Positions 58,427-64,000 of a stretch of DNA of 64,000 nucleotides are shown here, piece by piece (within the stretch, counting starts at the first letter, position 1; each line of letters starts with the position of its first letter). A model generated the notes under the pieces. It worked only from the letters and a program-made list of their open reading frames with translations, had not been told where the DNA came from and ran no database searches. The position numbers and the translations under genes are program-made. This DNA is from Elymus sibiricus (Eukaryota; Streptophyta; Magnoliopsida; Poales; Poaceae), in the NCBI GenBank assembly GCA_039707655.1, contig CM077667.1:418419409-418483408 (forward strand), written 5' to 3'.

Positions 58427-59467
58427 GAGATACAAAAACCTCCTGATAATAATGATGTCTCTATTTCCGATGCTGAAACTCAGTCTGGTAATGAACATTC
58501 ACCTAGTGATAATGAAAATGATAATGATGATGTTCATGAAGATACTCAACCGAACAATGATAAAGAACCAGATAATGATGTTGAAATAGAGCCTGCTGTT
58601 GATCTTGATAACCCACAAGCTAAAAATAAACGTTATGATAAAAAAGACTTTGTGGATAGAAAACATGGTAAAGAAAGAGAGCCATGGGTTTAGAAACCCA
58701 TGCCCTTTCCACCTAAACCATCTAAGAAAAAGGATGATGAAGAATTTGAACGCTTCGCTGAAATGATTAGGCCAGTCTTTTTGCGTACCCGCTTAACTGA
58801 TATCCTAAAGATGCCCCCCTATGCGAAGTACATGAAAGACATCATCACTAATAAAAGAAAGATACCTAAAGCTGAAATCTCCACCATGCTTGCTAATTAT
58901 TCTTTTAAGGATGGAGTACCTAAAAAACTTGGAGATCCGAGAATACCAACTATACCTTGCTCCATTAAAAGAAACTATGTCAAAACTGCTTTGTGTGATT
59001 TGGGAGCTGGTGTTAGTGTTATGCCTTTCTCCTTATATAAAAGACTTGATTTGAATAAACTCACACCTACTAAAATATCATTGCAAATGGCTGACAAATC
59101 AACTGCCATACCTATCGGTATTTGTCAGGATGTGCCCGTTGTTGTTGCAAATGTTACTATCTTAACGGACTTTGTTATTCTTGAGATGCCCGAGAACGAC
59201 AACATGTCGATTATCCTTGGTAGACCCTTTTTGAATACTGCAGGGGCTGTTATTGATTGCAATAAAAGCAAAGTCACTTTTCATATTAATGGTAATGAGC
59301 ATACGGTGCATTTTCCGAATAAACAATTCCAAGTGAATGGTATAAATGTTATTGAAGAATCTCCGACAATCACTATTGGAAGTTTTCAACTACCTCTACC
59401 TACTGCCAAAAAGAAATATGATATACTTATTGTTGGGGATATGCACATCCCCATTGAGGTAATTTAG
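58427..59467 (+). pseudogene. Gypsy A gag-protease, 3' part
   Basis: Continues the gypsy A frame in register when the Angela element and one target-duplication copy are discounted. An acidic Asn/Asp-rich linker leads to a premature TAG at 58691-58693. The rest (ATG 58700 available) has the retropepsin-like motif CDLGAGVSVMPF (Asp-Leu-Gly replacing the more usual Asp-Thr-Gly, as in Athila-like elements) and ILGRPFLNTAGAVID. It ends at 59467 (TAG) before any reverse transcriptase. Confidence 0.8.
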
Positions 59468-60299
59468 TGTTTTACGAAAGTTCTTCGGTTTCATGCTAAT
59501 CGGAAGTGGTTGTTAATAAGACTTGATCAACCTTATTAATGGATCATTTTTGAGAGGTATGAAGTTGATGAATCTAGTAGGCACAACCTTCTGCTCCCAC
59601 CTTTCATTTTCTGTTTTACTTAGTCGAATAAAATAAAATGCCATTTTTATCCTGTCTTCTGTTTTCTCCGTGCAATAAAAAATGACCCAAAAATAAAAGT
59701 TCTCAGAATGTCCTAAAAATTTGATACAATTTTTTCTGAATATTTCTGAATTTCTGGTGCAGATAACATCAGAGGGGGGTGCACCTGGTGCCCACATGAC
59801 ACCAGGGCACGCCAGCAACCCCAGGCACGCCCTGGTGGGTTGTGGCCCCCACGTGGCCCCCCTCACTTATCCCTTTAGCCCATGTCATCCCCTACCTCCA
59901 GAAAAAATCACCATAGCTTCCATTCCCGTGTTCTTGCTCTCAAACCCGCGGATTTCGATCTGTTTGCTCAAAGCTCCATTTCCGAAACTATTTGGAGGGA
60001 TTGCTACTTGGTATGTGACTCCACCATTGCTCCAATTAGTTTTTGATTTAGTGGGTTATTTTTAGAGTAATTAGCTACTCTTGGTGCTGCTGTAGATGAG
60101 CTTGCATGTTGAATTCTTAGAGTTCTAAGTAGTTTGAATGCTTAATTTGGCCTCTATGCATCCTTGGGAGTAGTTGCTATCAATCTTACAAAGTTTTGTT
60201 GACAAAATTTTGTGGACTAAATTTTTTAGAATTTTTATTATAGGAATAAGATGGATTTCTTTAGGAAGTTTTCCTCCAAGAAAAATGCCAAAGGAGTCA
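59468..60299 (+). other. Non-coding 3' stretch of gypsy A
   Basis: Contains an LTR-like GC block (CAGGCACGCCCTGGTGGGTT near 59821) related to the palindrome in the gypsy LTRs, and near the end an ATG at about 60251 opening a short basic frame (MDFFRKFSSKK) cut by the next LTR at 60300. That start resembles the beginning of a gag-like frame, so a separate element may begin here. Origin unresolved. Confidence 0.45.
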
Positions 60300-61346
60300 T
60301 GATACGTCTCCAACGTATCTATAATTTTTGTTTTGCCATGCTGTTATATTATCATTCTTGGATGTTTTACAATCATTTTATAACAACTTTATATCATTTT
60401 TTTGGGACTAACCTATTGACATAGTGCCAAAGTGCCAGTTGCCGTTTTTGCTTGTTTTTTACTTCGCAGAATATCAATATCAAACGGAGTCCAATCGCGA
60501 CGAAACTTTTTGGAGATTTTTTCTGGACTAGAAGACGCCCAGTGGACCAAAGAAGTGCCGAAGAGGTGGGCCGTGGAGACCACAACCCACCAGGGCACGC
60601 CAGGGGGACCCCGGCGCGCCCTGATGGGTTGTGCCCTCCTCGGGGCCCCTCTCCACCGCCTCTGATGCCTATAAATTCCCAATTATTCTAAACCCTAGGG
60701 GAGTCGACGAAACACAATTCCAGCCGCCGCAAGTTCCAGAACCTCGAGATCCAATCTAAACACCATCACAGAGGGGTTCATCTTCTTCATAGGTGCCTCT
60801 CCGATGATGCGTGCGTAGTCCACCATAGACCTACGGGTCCGTAGGCAGTAGCTAGATGGCTTCCTCTCTCTCTCTTATGATTCTCAATACAATGGTCTCT
60901 TGGAGATCTATTTGATGTAAACTTTTGCGGTGTGTTTGTTGGGATCCGATGAATTTTGAGTTCATGATCAGTTTCTATCCATGAATATTATTTGAGTCTT
61001 CTTTGATCTCTTATATGCATGATTACTTATAGCCTCGTATTTCTTCTTCGAATCTTTGGTTTAGTTAGGCCGACCAGATCTTGCCATGGGAAGAGGTGCT
61101 TTGTGATGGGTTCGATCTTGCGGTGTCCTTTCCCAGTGACAGAAGGGGCAGCAAGGCACGCATGTATCGTTGCCATAAAGGATAACAAGATGGGGTCGAT
61201 TCCTACATGAATAGATCTTGTCTACATCATGTCATCGTTCTTATTGCATTACTCCGTTTTTCCATGAACTTAATACACTAGATGCATGCTGGATAGCGGT
61301 CGATGTGTGGAGTAATAGAGGTAGATGCAGGCAGGAGTCGGTCTAC
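60300..61346 (+). mobile_element. Truncated gypsy LTR (element B)
   Basis: Begins TGATACGTCTCCAACGTATC and follows a common Triticeae gypsy LTR (landmarks ATCAAACGGAGTCCAATCG, CCTTTCCCAGTGACAGAAG, GATGCATGCTGGATAGCGGT). It stops at GGTCTAC where element C begins, so the distal part is missing or lies beyond the window. I cannot name the family with confidence. Confidence 0.75.
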
Positions 61347-62877
61347 TGATAACCCACAAGTATAGGGGATCAGTTGTAGCCTTTCTCGATAAGTAAGAGT
61401 GTCGAACCCAACGAGGAGCTAAAGGTAGAACAAATATTCCCTCAAGTTCTATCGACCACCGATACAACTCTACGCACGCTTAACGTTCGCTTTACCTAGA
61501 ACAAGTATGAAACTAGAAGTACTTTGTAGGTGTAACGGGATAGGTTTGCAAGATAATAAAGAGCACGTAAATAAAAACTAGGGGCTGCTTAGATAAAGAA
61601 ACAACTAAGTTAGTCTTAGTAGAGAGCTTTTTGTCACAAGAAAGTTATTTGTCCCTAGGAAATTGATAACTAGACCGGTAATCATTATTGCAATTTTATA
61701 TGAGGGAGAGGCATAAGCTAACATACTTTCTCTACTTGGATCATATGCACTTATGATTAGAACTCTAGCAAGCATCCGCAACTACTAAAGATCATTAAGG
61801 TAAAACCCAACCATAGCATTATAAGGTATCAAGTCCTCTTTATTCCCATACGCAAACAACCTACTTACTCGGGTTTGTGCTTCTGTCACTCACGCCACCC
61901 ACCATAAGCGAATCATAAACATATTGCAAACCCTACAGCGGGGATCCCTCATGCTTGCGCGACACGGAGAGCACCATAGGACAGCACCAATAATAAAACA
62001 TGCAACTCAAACCAATCATGATCATCAATCAACCCATAGGACAAAACGGATCTACTCAAACATCATAGGATAGCCATACATCATTGGGAAATAATATATA
62101 GCGTTGAGCACCATGTTTAAGTAGAGATTACAGCGGGGAGAAGAGGTGTTGAACCGCTGCATAGAGGGGGAGAGAGTTGGTGATGACGGCGACGAAGTTG
62201 TTGGTGTAGATCGCCGTCACGATGATGGCCCCGGCGGCGTTCCGGCGCCACCGGGAGAGAGGGGGGAGAGAGCCCCTTCCTCCTTCTTCTTCCTTGTCCT
62301 TCCCCCTAGATGGGAGAAGGGTTTCCCCTCTGGTCCATGGCCTCCATGGCGGCGGAGGGGCGAGAGCCCCTCCGAGATTGGATCTCTCTCTCTGTTTCCT
62401 TCTGTTTCTGCCTTCTCAGATTCTGGCCTTTCACCGTTTCTTAAATTCCCGGAGATCCGTAACTCCGATTGGGCTGAAATTTTAACACGATTTTTATCCA
62501 GATATTAGCTTTCTTGCGGAGAAAGAAGGGCACTAACCGCCTTAAGGGGTGACCACAAGCCACCCTGGCGCGCCCTACCCCCTGGGGCGCGCCCCTATGG
62601 CTTGTGGGCCCCTCGGGCACCGCCTTCTGTTGATTCCACTTCCCAAAATTCACATATATTCCAAAAAAAAACTCCGTAAGTTTTTATCCCGTTTGGACTT
62701 CGTTTGATATGGATTTTCTGCGAAACAAAAAACATGCAACAAACAGGAACTGGCACTGGGCACTGGATCAATATGTTAGTCCCAAAAAGTAGTATAAAAA
62801 GTTGCCAAAAGTATATGAAAGTTGTAGAATATTGGCATGAAACAATCAAAAATTATAGATACGATGGAGACGTATCA
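61347..62877 (-). mobile_element. 3' LTR of minus-strand gypsy element C
   Basis: Runs TGATAACCCACAAGTATAGG to GGAGACGTATCA, the reverse of a TGATACGTCTCC...TTATCA LTR. On the minus strand the polypurine-like AAGCTTGGGGATGC (62878-62891) precedes it, marking it as the 3' LTR. Its internal GC block (CTGGCGCGCCC) resembles those of the other gypsy LTRs. Confidence 0.85.
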
Positions 62878-64000
62878 GCATCCCCAAGCTTAATTCCTGC
62901 TCGTCCTCGAGTAGGTAAATGATAAAAAATAATAATTTTTGATGTGGAATGCTACCTAGCATAATCTTGATCATATAATCTAATCATGGCATGGATATTA
63001 AGACACGAGTGATTCAAAGCAATAGTCTATCATTTGACATTAAGACAATAATACTTCAAGCATACTAATAAAGCAATCATGTCTTCTCAAAATATCATGG
63101 CTAAAAGAAAGTTATCCCTACAAAATCATATAGTCTGGCTATGCTCCATCTTCATCACACAAAGTATTAAATCATGCACAACCCCGGTTTTAGCCAAGCA
63201 ATTGTTTCATACTTTAGTATTCTCAAACTTTTTCAACTTTCACGCAATACATGAGCGTGAGCCATGGATATAGCACTATAGGTGGAATAGAATATGGTGG
63301 AGGTTGCGGAGAAGACAAAAAGAAGGAGATAGTCTCACATCAACTAGGCGTATCAACGGGCTATGGAGATGCCCATCAATAGATATCAACGTGAGTGAGT
63401 AGGGATTGCCATGCAACGGATGCACTAGAGCTATAAGTGTATGAAAGCTCAAAAGAAACTAAGTGGGTGTGCATCCAACTGGCTTGCTCACAAAGACCTA
63501 GGGCAATTTGAGGAAGCCCATCATTGGAATATGCAAGCCAAGTTCTATAATGAAAAATTCCCACTAGTATATGAAAGTGACAACATAGGAGACTCTCTAT
63601 ATGAAAAACATGGTGCTACTCTGAAGCACAAGTGTGGAAAAAGGAATAGTAGCATTGCCCCTTCTCTCTTTTCTCTCATTTTTTTTGTTTTTTTTGTTTT
63701 TTTTGTGGGCTTCTTTGGCCTCTCTTTTTTATTTGGGCTTCTTTGGCCTCTTTTATTTTTTTGTAAAGTCCGGAGACTCATCCCAACTTGTGAGGGAATC
63801 ATAGCTTCCATCATCCTTTCCTCACATGGGACAATGCTCTAATAATGATGATCATCACACTTTTATTTACTTACAACTCAAGAATTACAACTCGATATTA
63901 GAACAAAATATGACTCTATATGAATGCCTCCTGCGGTGTATTTTGTCTCGTGAAACAATTTCAATAACAATGCTTATAGAGGTAATTTTAATCCTAGGCC
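62878..64000 (-). mobile_element. 3' internal region of gypsy element C (runs off window)
   Basis: Non-coding part next to the polypurine tract. A pyrimidine-rich stretch with repeated GGGCTTCTTTGGCCTC words lies at 63660-63765. No pol motif is reached before the window ends. Confidence 0.65.

Larger units (their letters stand above)
46375..60299 (+). mobile_element. Gypsy element A (gag-protease), split by Angela element
   Basis: A 5' LTR (46375-47769), a tRNA-Asp-like primer site, a gag-protease frame (47848-49587 and 58427-59467) and a 3' untranslated-like stretch (59468-60299). No reverse transcriptase, RNase H or integrase motif is visible, so it seems non-autonomous. Its own 3' LTR is not identified in the window; the LTR at 60300 differs from the 5' LTR. 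The right boundary is therefore a guess. Confidence 0.6.

Noticed and set aside
63545..63814. Lys-rich minus-strand frame near the right end
   Set aside because: Comes from the pyrimidine-rich tract in the non-coding part of gypsy C.

Overview
The window looks like a piece of a grass nuclear genome of the wheat/barley tribe (Triticeae). I infer this from an Angela/BARE-type copia LTR retrotransposon (LTR begins TGTTGGAAATATGCCC), gypsy LTRs beginning TGATACGTCTCC, many Stowaway MITEs with CTCCCTCCGTTCC ends, a tRNA-derived SINE matching the Au family as I remember it, and plant-style split genes. No bacterial, organellar or CRISPR features are visible.

Only three genes look intact. (1) 21611-24226 (+), three exons, a 217-aa universal-stress-protein (Usp/HUP-fold) relative. 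(2) 25928-29942 (-), six exons, a 351-aa UBLCP1-type nuclear proteasome phosphatase (ubiquitin-like domain plus HAD DxDxT phosphatase). (3) 38769-44863 (+), 19 exons, an 832-aa secreted GH35 beta-galactosidase with a C-terminal SUEL-type lectin domain; one of its introns appears to use a GC donor. All exon junctions were derived by hand and keep frame. The three genes have unrelated roles (stress signalling, proteasome regulation, cell-wall galactan turnover) and show no operon-like relationship.

Layout. 1-4.1 kb: MITEs and a PIF/Harbinger-like element sitting inside an older Mutator-like inverted repeat. 4.1-19.0 kb: a degenerate tandem array of about 2.7-kb repeat units (A, B, C). Units have been separately interrupted by two Helitrons (one 3.6 kb, carrying a DnaJ/HSP40 exon fragment), a SINE with a 27-bp target duplication, a poly(A) retroposon and an AT-rich minisatellite. 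The sister units act as empty-site controls. 19-30.2 kb: gene island with the USP and UBLCP1 genes. 30.2-38.3 kb: a LINE fragment, a second Harbinger-like element split by an Angela solo LTR, a 2.4-kb solo LTR of a family I cannot name, a Stowaway and a 5S-rRNA-like remnant. 38.7-45.2 kb: beta-galactosidase gene. 45.5-64 kb: a nest. A Harbinger transposase pseudogene is cut by gypsy element A (gag-protease, no visible RT or integrase). A is split by a full-length but mutated Angela element, is followed by a truncated gypsy LTR (B), and B is cut by a minus-strand gypsy element (C) that leaves the window on the right.

I did not find a convincing new biochemical system. The most unusual content is the repeat-unit array with dated insertions, the Helitron gene-fragment capture, a Harbinger-like family with a recurring non-transposase reading frame, and the GC-AG intron.
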